This document shows positions 52,125-60,991 of a stretch of 64,000 bases of DNA, piece after piece. The DNA is from Paenibacillus oceani. GTDB lineage: Bacteria; Bacillota; Bacilli; Paenibacillales; NBRC-103111. The stretch covers positions 186,001 to 250,000 of the forward strand of contig NZ_JACXJA010000005.1 in NCBI RefSeq assembly GCF_014705615.1, given 5' to 3'. How positions within the stretch are numbered: the first letter of the stretch is position 1; each line of letters starts with the position of its first letter. The notes below the pieces were generated by a model that saw only the letters and a list, made by a program, of their open reading frames with translations, did no database searches and was not told the DNA's origin. A program made the translations under genes and the position numbers.

Positions 52125-52958
52125 TTAATAGCGGTTCTCGAACTTAAATATTCGCCAAGCTGCAAATGCCAGCACCGCGATGATAACCGAGCCGATCGCC
52201 ATCACCGATGGGAGCGGTACCGGACTGTCGTCTACAGGAATAAACGCCGCCTTGTCCTGCCGGCCGAACAAAGCGTCAAGCGTCAGATGAAACTGGTCGA
52301 TGCCGCCGCCTGCCAGCTTCGTATCCAGCTCCGGCTTCGACAGCTGACTGCGCAGGAAGGCGAACAGCGAATCCACCTTCTCGACCTCAAACGGCTGCCG
52401 GCTGATCAGCAGCGACGGACGGATGATTTCGTACCGTTCGTGCAGCTGATCGAGCTTGGCGGACGCCTCCTGCTTGTCCTTTTTCTGAACGGCCGCTTCC
52501 AGCTGACGAGCCGTTTCCTTCATCGATTTATAATATTGAAGCCACATCGGCTGATTGGCATGGGTGAGCGCGTCGGTCGCAAGCCGGATCTTCGCAGCGG
52601 CTCCCTTCACTTCTTCCTCAGAGACGTTTACCGCCTGGAAAGACCGCTTAGCTTGTACGATCGCATTCGATAATGCTCCGACCCCTTCCACCGACGTAAT
52701 TCCGTCGAACCTGATTTGCGTCATCTTATTTCCGACCTCATCCAGCTTATCCCGCGCTTTATCGATGTTGCCGTCCATGATGAACCGGTACATTTCGTCC
52801 GCCGTATCATTTAGCCGCTCCACCTGCCGCAATTGTTCCGCCGTGGCCGTCTGGCCCGGACCGGCCGGTTTCTCTTTCCCGCAGCCCGTGAGCAATGCGA
52901 TCCCCAGGAGCGGGATGAGAATAACGGCCCCTATTCGTTTCTTTCCGAAAACGAACAT
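52125..52958 (-). CDS. ypjB: Sporulation-associated lipoprotein YpjB
   Basis: A 277-residue protein with a lipoprotein signal (lipobox LLTGC, Cys26), a long helical extracellular domain (about 40-240) and a C-terminal membrane segment (about 250-268). This layout and its place between ypjA and ypjC match B. subtilis YpjB, a sporulation-linked protein of unknown mechanism. It follows ypjA by about 20 bp. Confidence 0.8.
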   Translation of the reverse strand: MFVFGKKRIGAVILIPLLGIALLTGCGKEKPAGPGQTATAEQLRQVERLNDTADEMYRFIMDGNIDKARDKLDEVGNKMTQIRFDGITSVEGVGALSNAIVQAKRSFQAVNVSEEEVKGAAAKIRLATDALTHANQPMWLQYYKSMKETARQLEAAVQKKDKQEASAKLDQLHERYEIIRPSLLISRQPFEVEKVDSLFAFLRSQLSKPELDTKLAGGGIDQFHLTLDALFGRQDKAAFIPVDDSPVPLPSVMAIGSVIIAVLAFAAWRIFKFENRY

Positions 52959-52977
52959 CGGACATCCCCCCTCGACA

Positions 52978-53616
52978 TCATCTTATGGGGGAATGTCCTC
53001 TTTTAGAACAATAGATTACGAGCGACACGATCAAGAAACTGACTGCGGTCAGCATCCACGTGAACAGTTCAATCGCCCTCAGGTCATCGAGCAAAATATC
53101 GCGCAACCACGGGTAAATGAGCTCGTTATAGTCAAGAAAATCGTTAAAGAACAGCAAACCTAACGAAATAACAAGATGAGTCGGACGGACACGGAAACGT
53201 CCGATAAATAACAACGCTTCAACCGCCATGCCCAGGTGGGAAGCGATCAGCATCCATTCTTCCCATACGAGCGGCTCGCCCTGATAAGCGACGGCCGCGT
53301 TCATCGCAACCGCCCATACGCCGTATTTCACGGAAGAGATCGCGCCAAGCGCGGCAATCAGCCCTGCGATATAAGAAAAGGCGGATTTGGGCGCGAACAG
53401 TAAAATACCAAGCGACACCGTAAACCATAAGCTTGCCGTCGGACTGTCCGGAACGAACAAGACGAGCCACGGGGGCATAGTCGTAACCGTCTCGACGATC
53501 TGATCCCAGTACCAGATGTACCCATATATCGTTCCGAGCACGTTAACTAGAAACACAATAAGCAGAAACGGCCGATAATTCAGCAAAATCCGGTAAAACC
53601 AATGCCAAGCGGACAA
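52978..53616 (-). CDS. ypjA: YpjA membrane protein (DUF1405)
   Basis: A 212-residue integral membrane protein with five or six hydrophobic segments. NYRPFLLIVFLVNVLGTIYGY and FVPDSPTASLWFTVSLGIL are typical of the DUF1405 family. It is the first gene after the qcrC terminator, in the same order as Bacillus (qcrC-ypjA-ypjB). Function unknown; linkage suggests a link with membrane energetics or sporulation. Confidence 0.83.
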   Translation of the reverse strand: MSAWHWFYRILLNYRPFLLIVFLVNVLGTIYGYIWYWDQIVETVTTMPPWLVLFVPDSPTASLWFTVSLGILLFAPKSAFSYIAGLIAALGAISSVKYGVWAVAMNAAVAYQGEPLVWEEWMLIASHLGMAVEALLFIGRFRVRPTHLVISLGLLFFNDFLDYNELIYPWLRDILLDDLRAIELFTWMLTAVSFLIVSLVIYCSKRGHSPIR

Positions 53617-53704
53617 GTTGCTCCTCCTTTTCCCAGCGGCTGGGGATGAAGCTTAGACGTTCGAGTCGGATGCCGGCTCTCGTATAGTAGCCGTATTTTT
53701 TAGC

Positions 53705-53740
53705 AAAAAGCCTGACCGGCACGATGACGGTCAGGCTTTA
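53705..53740 (-). terminator. Terminator of the qcr operon
   Basis: AAAGCCTGACCG pairs with CGGTCAGGCTTT and is followed by a T-run on the minus strand, 18 bp after the qcrC stop. Confidence 0.9.
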
Positions 53741-53757
53741 CGCGGCTGTAACGTTTG

Positions 53758-54648
53758 TTACTGTTTTTTCTGTTGGGCAAGCCAGTTAGCCAGCGTATCG
53801 ATATCGGCTGCGGACAAGCCCGCTTTGATGTTGGCATCGTATACAGGAGGCATGCCTGGTGACTTCCCGTTTTTGATAATATCCAAAATCTGATTCTTAT
53901 CATATTTGTCGCCGATACCGCGAAGAGCAGGCATTCCGCTCTTCCCTTTCAGGTCGGCTGCGTGACAATTCAGGCAAGTCGCTTTTTGGTAGATCGCATA
54001 ACCCGGATCGTCCTGAGCGACGATCTGCGCGCCTGCGGCCGGTTTTTTCGCTCCGCCGGTTTCGCCGCCGCCCCCGGCTTTTTTCGCCTCTTCCATTTCC
54101 TGGTGGCGTTTAATATGCTCGGGGATGATGTTTTTGTCCGTCAATTCTTTTTGATAGTGCGTCCAGGAGACGACTGTCAAGTGAACGACTGCAAGCAGCG
54201 ACAGGATCATCAGGCTGGCAGCGATCGGACGTCTGTAAAATCTTCTTTCCTTGCCTGTGTCGAGAAACGGCGCAAGCATCAAGCCGCCAAATGCAAGACC
54301 CGGAATCGCTAGCGATCCAAGGAAAATTTTGAAATCGTTACCCGAAACGTACGGATATTTCAGCAATTGGTACATAAAGAGGAAGTACCAGTCCGGCATC
54401 GGAATAAAGCTCGTATTCAGCGGGTCCGCCGGATACCCGAGCGGTGCAGGCTCCTGCATAACGAGAACGAGTACGCCTACGAGTACGACCGCGCCTACCA
54501 TCCATTCCTTCAACAGAAAGTTAGGGATGAACGCTTCCGACTTTCCGGGATAGGCCGAATAATCGCGGGGAAGCATCGGATCTCTTTTGCGTACGCGGGA
54601 ATCCCCGACGTAGACCACTTTTTCGTTTGAATCATGACCGTGTGCCAC
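53758..54648 (-). CDS. qcrC: Menaquinol:cytochrome c reductase cytochrome b/c subunit
   Basis: A 296-residue fusion found in Bacillota: an N-terminal subunit IV-like part with three membrane helices (about 45-165) including PDWYFLFMYQLLKYPY, and a C-terminal cytochrome c domain with the haem motif CLNCH near residue 229 and a Met ligand later (GMPPVY). A charged, Ala/Gly-rich linker joins them. Electrons pass from the b6-type subunit and the Rieske protein to this haem. Confidence 0.95.
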   Translation of the reverse strand: MAHGHDSNEKVVYVGDSRVRKRDPMLPRDYSAYPGKSEAFIPNFLLKEWMVGAVVLVGVLVLVMQEPAPLGYPADPLNTSFIPMPDWYFLFMYQLLKYPYVSGNDFKIFLGSLAIPGLAFGGLMLAPFLDTGKERRFYRRPIAASLMILSLLAVVHLTVVSWTHYQKELTDKNIIPEHIKRHQEMEEAKKAGGGGETGGAKKPAAGAQIVAQDDPGYAIYQKATCLNCHAADLKGKSGMPALRGIGDKYDKNQILDIIKNGKSPGMPPVYDANIKAGLSAADIDTLANWLAQQKKQ

Positions 54649-54667
54649 GCATATGTCCTCCCTTCGA

Positions 54668-55339
54668 TTATAGCGGTCCGGAAATGCCCTGCTTGCGGAT
54701 CATGAAGAAGTGTCCGGCCAGCAGTGCGAGCAGCGCTCCCGGCAAGAAGAATACATGCAGCGCAAAGAAACGGGTCAAAGTCTGGGCGCCGACAATTTCT
54801 CCGCCGTTCACCAGGCGTTGGATGTAATCGCCGATTACAGGCACGGAACCCGCAATGTTAAGCGTAACCTTCGTTGCATAGTAAGCTTTGTTATCCCAAG
54901 GAAGCAGATAGCCGGTAAGGCCGAGCCCCAGCATAACGAAGAAAATAAGCATTCCGACAACCCAGTTCATCTCGCGGGGAGCTTTGTACGACCCCGTAAA
55001 AAATACGCGAAGGGTATGTAAGAACATCATCACGATTACCAAGCTCGCACCCCAATGGTGCATGCCCCGTACGATTACGCCGAATGCTACTTTGTGCTGC
55101 AAGTAATCGACACTCAGGTAAGCATTATTGATATCAGGAACGTAATACATCGTCAGGAACATCCCCGACAAAATCTGAATGACTACGAGGAAGAACGTCA
55201 GTCCGCCGAAGCAATACACGAAAGCAGAAAAGTGATGCGCCGGGTTAACGTGCTCCGGAACCTCGTGATCCGCAACGTCTCTCCATAAAGGGGTAATATC
55301 GAGACGTTCGTCAATCCAGTTATACATACTCTTAAACAT
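54668..55339 (-). CDS. qcrB: Menaquinol:cytochrome c reductase cytochrome b6 subunit
   Basis: A 223-residue b6-type cytochrome with four membrane helices. Haem-binding histidines occur in GMHHWGASLVIVMMFLHTLRVF and toward FFALHVFFLP. Cys43 in FVYCFGG corresponds to the residue that holds a covalent haem in b6f-like and Bacillus complexes. It follows qcrA by about 17 bp and precedes qcrC. Confidence 0.96.
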   Translation of the reverse strand: MFKSMYNWIDERLDITPLWRDVADHEVPEHVNPAHHFSAFVYCFGGLTFFLVVIQILSGMFLTMYYVPDINNAYLSVDYLQHKVAFGVIVRGMHHWGASLVIVMMFLHTLRVFFTGSYKAPREMNWVVGMLIFFVMLGLGLTGYLLPWDNKAYYATKVTLNIAGSVPVIGDYIQRLVNGGEIVGAQTLTRFFALHVFFLPGALLALLAGHFFMIRKQGISGPL

Positions 55340-55356
55340 GTGATCGAAGCGCCTCC

Positions 55357-55899
55357 TTATTTCGTAACTTGCTGGTTCGGCAGCACTTTGCCGAGATACA
55401 CAAAACCGTTCTCGATTTTAATGTCGTACTCGTCGAGCGGAGCCGGTGCTACCGCCAGATGTTTGCCGCTCTTGGTGTAATGCGCTTCGTGGCACGGACA
55501 GAAAAACTCGTTCGGGAACCGCGGATCGGAGTTCCAGTTAACCGTACACCCCAAATGTTTACAAACCGGCGACAAAGCGTAAACTTGCCCTTTGTCATTT
55601 TTCATGATCCAAGCTTCAAGCTCGATTTCGCTTTCCACCCAGCCGTCCACTTGATGAACCTGGAACTTGAACGACTTTGGTTCAGCAGTAATTTTGCTTT
55701 CTTCCACAACCTTAACAAAGGTTCCTTCTCCGCTCGATTGCAGAACCGGGTCGACGGCAAAACGGATCATCGGAATCGTCATGCCAGCTGCCATGAAAGC
55801 GCCTGTTCCACCGAGGGTATACGATAGAAACTGACGGCGGGACATTTCGCGCCGTGTGACCGGTTTGCCGGAAGAGTGCTTGTTGTGAGCGTCATGCAT
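55357..55899 (-). CDS. qcrA: Rieske iron-sulfur subunit of menaquinol:cytochrome c reductase
   Basis: A 180-residue protein. It has the twin-arginine motif SRRQFLSY and a hydrophobic helix (about 24-45) that stays as a membrane anchor. The Rieske cluster ligands are in CKHLGC and CPCHEAHY. First gene of qcrABC, behind a strong sigma-A promoter. Confidence 0.96.
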   Translation of the reverse strand: MHDAHNKHSSGKPVTRREMSRRQFLSYTLGGTGAFMAAGMTIPMIRFAVDPVLQSSGEGTFVKVVEESKITAEPKSFKFQVHQVDGWVESEIELEAWIMKNDKGQVYALSPVCKHLGCTVNWNSDPRFPNEFFCPCHEAHYTKSGKHLAVAPAPLDEYDIKIENGFVYLGKVLPNQQVTK

Positions 55900-55978
55900 T
55901 CGTCTTCTACCCCCTTTTTACGCCATTTATCGCACGTCGTATTACGACATTCATTGCACAACACACTAGGACATACTA

Positions 55979-56007
55979 ATAATAGCCTAGGTCCCTTAGG
56001 GCGTCAA
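55979..56007 (-). promoter_or_regulatory. Sigma-A promoter of qcrABC
   Basis: On the minus strand TTGACG (56002-56007) and TATTAT (55979-55984) are 17 bp apart, about 80 bp before qcrA. A perfect 12-bp palindrome CGTTTCGAAACG at 56033-56044 lies about 25 bp upstream of the -35 and could be an operator. Confidence 0.75.
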
Positions 56008-56113
56008 GAACGGACAAAGTGCAAAACGGAACCGTTTCGAAACGTTAAAGGCAACATTTAACGAAATTGTCACATCTTCGCCTTACCTATATCGTTCGCA
56101 ATTTATGGTCCAA

Positions 56114-56602
56114 TCATACGTTCCCGGCACCCGATTCTTCACTTGCCTCCTGTTCCGATTCGGTATTTTTCGTCCCGCTCTGCCACATCGCCTGGACTTC
56201 GCGGTTGACGCGGTCGCGGAATTCGGGGCTGCTCTGCACTTGACCGTCCTGTGATTCCGGGCACAGCAGCAGATCCGCATGCCGGATGGCGGCCACTCCC
56301 ACAGAAGGATGACCCGATATGACGATCACGTAGCGGAAGCCGGCTCCCTTCAGTTTGGCGACTACTTCGCTCACCGCTTCGGCAGCGGCCGGCCCGCCGA
56401 AATAATGAAAGGCCGGGTAAGTGACGACCCGCCCCTTATACGGCACCTCCACGCAGTCCATCACATCGCGCAAATATTCGAGCTCCTGCGTCGCCTCCCA
56501 AGGCTGCTCCAGACCGGTCAGCCCGGTTACGGGCAGCAGGCACGTGTCCAGATACGGCTTTAAACCGGCCCAGGACGACTTTTCGATATCGCTGAACTTC
56601 AA
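56114..56602 (-). CDS. ypiF: YpiF family protein (DUF2487)
   Basis: A 162-residue soluble protein that resembles B. subtilis YpiF (DUF2487) in length and in its start MKFSDIEKSSWAGLKPYLDTC and the block AFHYFGG. The last 20 residues are acidic and low-complexity. It lies just upstream of qcrA, as in Bacillus. Function unknown. Confidence 0.78.
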   Translation of the reverse strand: MKFSDIEKSSWAGLKPYLDTCLLPVTGLTGLEQPWEATQELEYLRDVMDCVEVPYKGRVVTYPAFHYFGGPAAAEAVSEVVAKLKGAGFRYVIVISGHPSVGVAAIRHADLLLCPESQDGQVQSSPEFRDRVNREVQAMWQSGTKNTESEQEASEESGAGNV

Positions 56603-56928
56603 AGCTTGTCCACTCCCTTGATCTTTCTTCTGTCCGGACGCATCAAGCGCCTTCTCTAATTTAGCACAATCGGAGCGGCAGCGCGATAACAGATCCCTTT
56701 ATTCGTCTATATAAATTGAAAAAAGAAAAGCTTCTAAACGAAGCCTTTGCCACGATGAATGCCCCTGTGTAAGAGGTAGCTAATCTTGATATAGAAACTC
56801 GAATTTCTTTTTTGAAGCAACGCTTTGAAGCTTTATTACTTTAGCAAACATAAATTTTCTGGCGATAAAAAAAGACGGTTGAACATAAGTCCACCGTCTG
56901 TCTGGCCGGGTCATTCTGCTGGGTTCCG
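56603..56928. other. Intergenic region with two terminator hairpins
   Basis: About 325 bp, AT-rich. It holds the IDEAL-gene terminator at 56866-56899 and a second minus-strand hairpin at about 56718-56747 (GCTTC/GAAGC then TTTTCTTTTTT). No gene is supported between them. Confidence 0.65.
56866..56899 (-). terminator. Terminator of the IDEAL-domain gene
   Basis: AGACGGT pairs with ACCGTCT on the minus strand and is followed by seven T, about 30 bp after the stop. Confidence 0.85.
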
Positions 56929-57114
56929 TCACGAACGAAGCTCCTTCAACTGCTGGGTGAGCGTAATAAACGTTTTCTCGTCCCCCCTCGCGAGCGCGTC
57001 GTCAATATCCCGGTATAGCCTTTGTTTTTTTTGTTTGACGATTGCTTCATCAAGCACCATTTCGGCGAAAAGCCCAAGCATTGCTGCATAACCGGAAACG
57101 TCCATTTTCTCCAA
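56929..57114 (-). CDS. IDEAL-domain small protein
   Basis: A 61-residue protein consisting almost entirely of an IDEAL domain: VLDEAIVKQKKQRLYRDIDD followed by ALARGDEKTFITLTQQLKEL. The domain in B. subtilis occurs at the C-terminus of YpiB and in ComK/regulatory partners. YpiB lies next to ypiF in Bacillus, and this gene is at the same position, so it may be a YpiB that has lost or never had its larger N-terminal domain. GGAGGG-type site upstream (AGGGAGGG). Confidence 0.8.
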   Translation of the reverse strand: MEKMDVSGYAAMLGLFAEMVLDEAIVKQKKQRLYRDIDDALARGDEKTFITLTQQLKELRS

Positions 57115-57180
57115 AGGGCAACCCTCCCTAAAGGAAAGCGGGCATTGCAGGAAACGGAAGTTTCAGCCCGGCTGCAAGAA

Positions 57181-57696
57181 TCAGGTGCCGCTCTTAAACT
57201 CCATCCCTTTTTGCACGTAGCTTTCCATCGTTCGTTTCATGCGCTGCAAATCTTCTTCCGTCAACTCCCGCACCACTTTGGCGGGCGAACCTAGCGATAG
57301 TGTATAAGAGGGGATTTTCTTGTTCTCCGTAACGAGCGAACCCGCCCCTATTAAAGCATATTCACCGATCTCCGCTCCGTTTAGTACGATAGCCCCCATT
57401 CCGATTAATGTGCCGCTGCCTATCGTGCATCCGTGAATGATTGCTCCGTGGCCTACCGACACTTCATCGCCTACCAGAAGCGGCTGGCCGGTATTCACAT
57501 GCCCGACGCAACCGTCCTGAATGTTCGTTCTCCGGCCAATCCGGATCGGGGCCAGATCACCTCTCAATACGGCGTTATACCAGATGGAAGCTTGCTCTCC
57601 GATCGCAACGTCTCCGATCAACTGCACGCCCGGGGCCAGAAATACGGTCGGGTCCGCTTGCGGATATCGTTCCTCGTAAGGGTGCATCATGTTCAT
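57181..57696 (-). CDS. Gamma-carbonic anhydrase family hexapeptide-repeat protein
   Basis: A 171-residue left-handed beta-helix. Repeated hexapeptides run through IGDVAIGEQASIWYNAVLRGDLAPIRIG. Metal histidines are in GHVNTG and VGHGAIIHG, the zinc-site spacing of the gamma class. Many members (PaaY/YrdA types) have weak or other activity. Start is ATG 57696; ATG 57690, with GGAG at 8 bp, is equally plausible. Confidence 0.86.
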   Translation of the reverse strand: MNMMHPYEERYPQADPTVFLAPGVQLIGDVAIGEQASIWYNAVLRGDLAPIRIGRRTNIQDGCVGHVNTGQPLLVGDEVSVGHGAIIHGCTIGSGTLIGMGAIVLNGAEIGEYALIGAGSLVTENKKIPSYTLSLGSPAKVVRELTEEDLQRMKRTMESYVQKGMEFKSGT

Positions 57697-57737
57697 CGCT
57701 CCGTTCCTGTCGTCTATATGGAAATGGAGCGATTGTA

Positions 57738-58868
57738 TCAATGCAGCGTCATGTTGTCAAATTCGATCGGGATCGTCTCCTCATCCGAGACGTATGTTCC
57801 CGAGATCAGGCTTTGTCCGAGCCTCGTGACGGCGATCGTTTTGCCTTCCTGCTCGTCCTCGCCGATCCGGATTACACCCAGATGCATCAGCATCTGCAAA
57901 ATGCGCTGGTCGTAGATCGCCTCCGGCGAATCGTAGTAAAACGGCCGGATCAATTTGCACAAGACGGAGCCGAGCGAAGAGGCGCTGACCCAATCGTCCG
58001 CCAGCTTGCCGATCCAGTAGACGAGCGACTGCAGGTTCGGAATCGGCCCCTTGTACAGCTTGAGCCAAAACCGGTATACCTCGGACAAATCCTCGCGTCG
58101 CCCTTCCATAACGGACAGCTTGGCTTTATCGGTCAATTCCAGCCTCCCGGGCTGCTCCAACAAGAGATCCTGATAGTAGCAGTAATCGTAGATCAGTGAA
58201 AAACGGCTGGGCAAATCGCGGAATTTTCGGCCATAGCCGAATCTCCATCCCCCTTTCGTCACTGGCTCCTCCTTCACGGCCATCCGGTCCAGCAGCTGAT
58301 GCAGATTGCGCTTATAGATGGAACCGTCTCCGGTAAGGACGACTTCCTCGTGAAACGTATAATGAAGAAAGTGTGCGATATCGTCTACGATCAGCTTATG
58401 TTCGTCCCGATAAACGGACGGCTCGTCGGCATAGTTCAGATTTTGGCCGAACGACAGCGCCATCGTATCCGTGAATCGCCTTTTCAGATCAACCGGCAGT
58501 TGAAACAAATATTTCGTAGATTGCGAGTAGCCGTTAAACAGCCAGCCTCTGTGCTTGAATTGGGCTATCATCTCCCGCGGATTGCGGCCATCGCCGGGAC
58601 TGTCGTAATTCGACTGCTGGGCGCGGGCCATCAGCTCCTCCAGACTGAACAGCTCTCTCTTCTCGAATACGAGAGAATTGAGGAACCGGATATCTTCCGT
58701 CGACAAAGTGCTTACTTGCCGCTCAAACACGTCTCTCCGGCTCACTCTCGACAAGATCGACTGAATCAGATCGTTTTTGGAGTGACCGTTGCATTCGCAT
58801 TCGTACGTGCTGGCGATGTTGCTGAGCTGCTGGATATCGGCATAGCAAAGCATGTCGGCCAAATTCAT
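57738..58868 (-). CDS. Conserved hypothetical protein with helical, winged-helix-like segments
   Basis: A 376-residue soluble protein I do not recognise. The first 40 residues (LADMLCYADIQQLSNIASTY) suggest a SAP-like or short helical domain, followed by repeated wHTH-like regions such as TLSTEDIRFLNSLVFEKREL and a C-terminal part with a long helix and ILQMLMHLGVIRIGEDEQ, a typical winged-helix ending. The pattern recalls helicase-associated domains in Actinobacteria and Bacillota, but no helicase is present. It precedes the gamma-carbonic anhydrase gene with a 42 bp overlap-free gap to its chosen start. Confidence 0.7.
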   Translation of the reverse strand: MNLADMLCYADIQQLSNIASTYECECNGHSKNDLIQSILSRVSRRDVFERQVSTLSTEDIRFLNSLVFEKRELFSLEELMARAQQSNYDSPGDGRNPREMIAQFKHRGWLFNGYSQSTKYLFQLPVDLKRRFTDTMALSFGQNLNYADEPSVYRDEHKLIVDDIAHFLHYTFHEEVVLTGDGSIYKRNLHQLLDRMAVKEEPVTKGGWRFGYGRKFRDLPSRFSLIYDYCYYQDLLLEQPGRLELTDKAKLSVMEGRREDLSEVYRFWLKLYKGPIPNLQSLVYWIGKLADDWVSASSLGSVLCKLIRPFYYDSPEAIYDQRILQMLMHLGVIRIGEDEQEGKTIAVTRLGQSLISGTYVSDEETIPIEFDNMTLH

Positions 58869-59088
58869 AGCGTACCTCCGTAAATCGGGAAAACGCAGAC
58901 GGCTTCGAGCTCTGGCCGCGCGACTCCGGTTTACTAACCAGTATCGCTGTTTTTACGAAAAATAAACGTTTTCAGGCAATTTTCGCCAATACAAGCTTCG
59001 GATGGGGAAGCAGGAACTCTTTCGATGCCGCCAGGGCTCATAAGAAAAGTCAAAGAGAGAAGGAAAGGAGGAAACGCGGGTAACATCC

Positions 59089-59121
59089 GGCCGTTCAACT
59101 GCATCTTGCAATTGAGCGGCC
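59089..59121. terminator. Long hairpin after the phosphatase gene
   Basis: GGCCGTTCAACTGC can pair with GCAATTGAGCGGCC with two mismatches, 35 bp after the histidine phosphatase stop. The T-run lies on the plus side (CTTTCGTTT), so direction is unsure. Confidence 0.45.
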
Positions 59122-59156
59122 TTTCGTTTCGAGGTATAAGCAGAATAGACGAGGGT

Positions 59157-59732
59157 TCATTCCGGCAAATGCGAGGTGCAGTTAAACAAAGGACAAGTCC
59201 AGCCGGATTCGGCTTTCTCGAGTACACTGACCGATGTATTCCGCAACGAGCCTTCCGGCATATACGTCAGCAGCCCTTCTATGAGCACGGCAATAAATGC
59301 GCCGTGAGAGACGATCAGAATCCGTTTGCCGGCATATTCGGACTCCAGCTCCGCCAGGCAGGCGCTGCCTCTGGCGAATAAAGCCTCGTTCGATTCCACC
59401 CCGTGCTCCAGCTGCTTCCAGCCCTCCCCCCAGCAGGCGATCCGCTCTTCCAGGGTAGTGCCGTCCAGCCGGCCGTGAGTCCGTTCGCGGAGACGGGCTT
59501 CCAGCGGTACCGGACCCGCTCCCGTCATGGCCGCTATAATGCCGGCCGTCTCCGAAGCGCGCAAAAGATCGCTGCTGACGATCAGATCCCATCGTTCGTC
59601 GCGAAGCCTCTCTCCCAGAAGGCGCGCTTGAAGCCTTCCCGCTTCGTTAAGCGGAATGTTGTTCTGTCCTTGGAGCCGGCCTTCCAAGTTCCAGTCCGTC
59701 GTACCGTGTCTGATGAATCCGAACGTAGTCAA
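59157..59732 (-). CDS. Histidine phosphatase (phosphoglycerate mutase-like) family protein
   Basis: A 191-residue protein with the RHG motif in GFIRHGTTDWN at about residues 6-16 and the second catalytic His in LIVSHGAFI near 139-147. It covers phosphatases such as CobC, PhoE and broad-specificity types; substrate is unknown. I start at TTG 59732 with GGAGG 8 bp upstream rather than at an upstream TTG. It follows the anti-sigma gene by about 65 bp. Confidence 0.86.
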   Translation of the reverse strand: MTTFGFIRHGTTDWNLEGRLQGQNNIPLNEAGRLQARLLGERLRDERWDLIVSSDLLRASETAGIIAAMTGAGPVPLEARLRERTHGRLDGTTLEERIACWGEGWKQLEHGVESNEALFARGSACLAELESEYAGKRILIVSHGAFIAVLIEGLLTYMPEGSLRNTSVSVLEKAESGWTCPLFNCTSHLPE

Positions 59733-59798
59733 TGCGGTAACCTCCGATGTTCGCAAGCAAATCGAAAGACCTCTGTGAAGAGGTCCGGATTTGGCTGT

Positions 59799-60404
59799 TT
59801 ATGCTTTTGTCCGGGAGAGCCAGTTCATGATGAGAATCGTCCCGGTAAGTCCTAGAAACGAGATGACGATCATGTAGTCCGGTACCGAGCGGATGGGGCC
59901 GACCGAGATCATATACGGATCTTTCAGACTGGCCGTCATCGTGGATACCGGCATCGTCGATTTCACTTTGCCGCCAACCGTCTGTACGTCAGTCGTCACG
60001 CTCGCTACCGGCTTGAGGCCGTACTTGGGAGTCGTGTCCTCCTCGGTCGTCAGGGCAAACAGAAATCCGAACACGAACAGGGTCATGCAGAACGCTACGA
60101 CAAACGATAAATTACGTCTCATCTTATAGGAAAACGAGTACATCCGCTGGGGAACGGGAATTCTCCACGACTCGTCGGAATAGATCCGTTTCATGACCTG
60201 GTTCGAAATCGGCTCGTACATGAGCGGCTTCTCCGGACTTTCCGCCGTGTCGCGGATCAGTTCGGCGCTTTCCGCCCATATTGCAAACTCCTCCCGGCAA
60301 GACTCGCAACCGGCGATATGTTCGTCGACAGCCCGGCGCCGTTCGTCACCTTCCGGCATATCCCAGTAGCCGCCCAGCCATTGTTGTACATCTTGGCATT
60401 TCAT
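59799..60404 (-). CDS. Zinc-binding anti-sigma factor
   Basis: A 201-residue membrane protein. The zinc-finger ZAS motif is His29-Cys33-Cys36 in DEHIAGCESC at the N-terminus. Two membrane segments lie around 100-120 and 176-195, with the region between (about 121-175) outside the cell. It should hold the co-encoded sigma factor at the membrane and release it after signal-driven proteolysis. The start overlaps the sigma stop by 4 bp. Confidence 0.88.
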   Translation of the reverse strand: MKCQDVQQWLGGYWDMPEGDERRRAVDEHIAGCESCREEFAIWAESAELIRDTAESPEKPLMYEPISNQVMKRIYSDESWRIPVPQRMYSFSYKMRRNLSFVVAFCMTLFVFGFLFALTTEEDTTPKYGLKPVASVTTDVQTVGGKVKSTMPVSTMTASLKDPYMISVGPIRSVPDYMIVISFLGLTGTILIMNWLSRTKA

Positions 60405-60991
60405 CGCTGATTCATCCCTTCGTACTCTTTAAAGATCGGCTCCATATAAGGCTCGAGCTGTATCTTAACGCTCGCTCTCGCCCGGAACAGAAGCGACTTC
60501 ACCGAGCTGACGGTTTGGCCTAATATATTGGCGATTTCCTGATAATCCATCTGGTCGTATTCCCGGAGAATCAGCGCAGACCGCTGCTTCTCAGGCAAAT
60601 TGTTGATCGCTTCCCTAACCATCGACACTTTCTCGTTGCGCAAAACGGTTTGCTCCGGCGTATGCTCCGTCGACGTAAACGTCATGGCGGAGTTCCCTTC
60701 CAGAGAAACACTGATACCTTTATTTTTGCGCATCTCGCTTAGTACAGTATTGCGCGCGATCGTATAAAGCCATGTTTTGAACGAGGCTTCCACCTCGCGG
60801 AACGAATGCAGGCTGCGGTACGCTTTATAAAACGTCTCGGAACACAAGTCTTCGGCGATCGCTTCCATTTTGGCGCTTTTCAGCAGATGGAAAATGAACG
60901 ACAAAATTTTGCGCTCGTAACGCCGCATCAATTCCTCATAGTATTGCACGTTCCCGTCCTTGATTTCCCGAATCAGCTGGGAATCGGTCAT
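60401..60991 (-). CDS. ECF-type RNA polymerase sigma factor
   Basis: A 196-residue ECF sigma. Region 2 contains LCSETFYKAYRSLHSFREVEASFKTWLYTIARN (in that order near 55-90) and region 4 LPEKQRSALILREYDQMDYQEIANILGQTVSSVKSLLFRARA (near 140-180). AAGGAGGGG lies upstream of ATG 60991. It resembles SigW/SigM-like stress sigmas. Paired with an anti-sigma factor. I found no convincing ECF promoter for autoregulation upstream. Confidence 0.92.
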   Translation of the reverse strand: MTDSQLIREIKDGNVQYYEELMRRYERKILSFIFHLLKSAKMEAIAEDLCSETFYKAYRSLHSFREVEASFKTWLYTIARNTVLSEMRKNKGISVSLEGNSAMTFTSTEHTPEQTVLRNEKVSMVREAINNLPEKQRSALILREYDQMDYQEIANILGQTVSSVKSLLFRARASVKIQLEPYMEPIFKEYEGMNQR

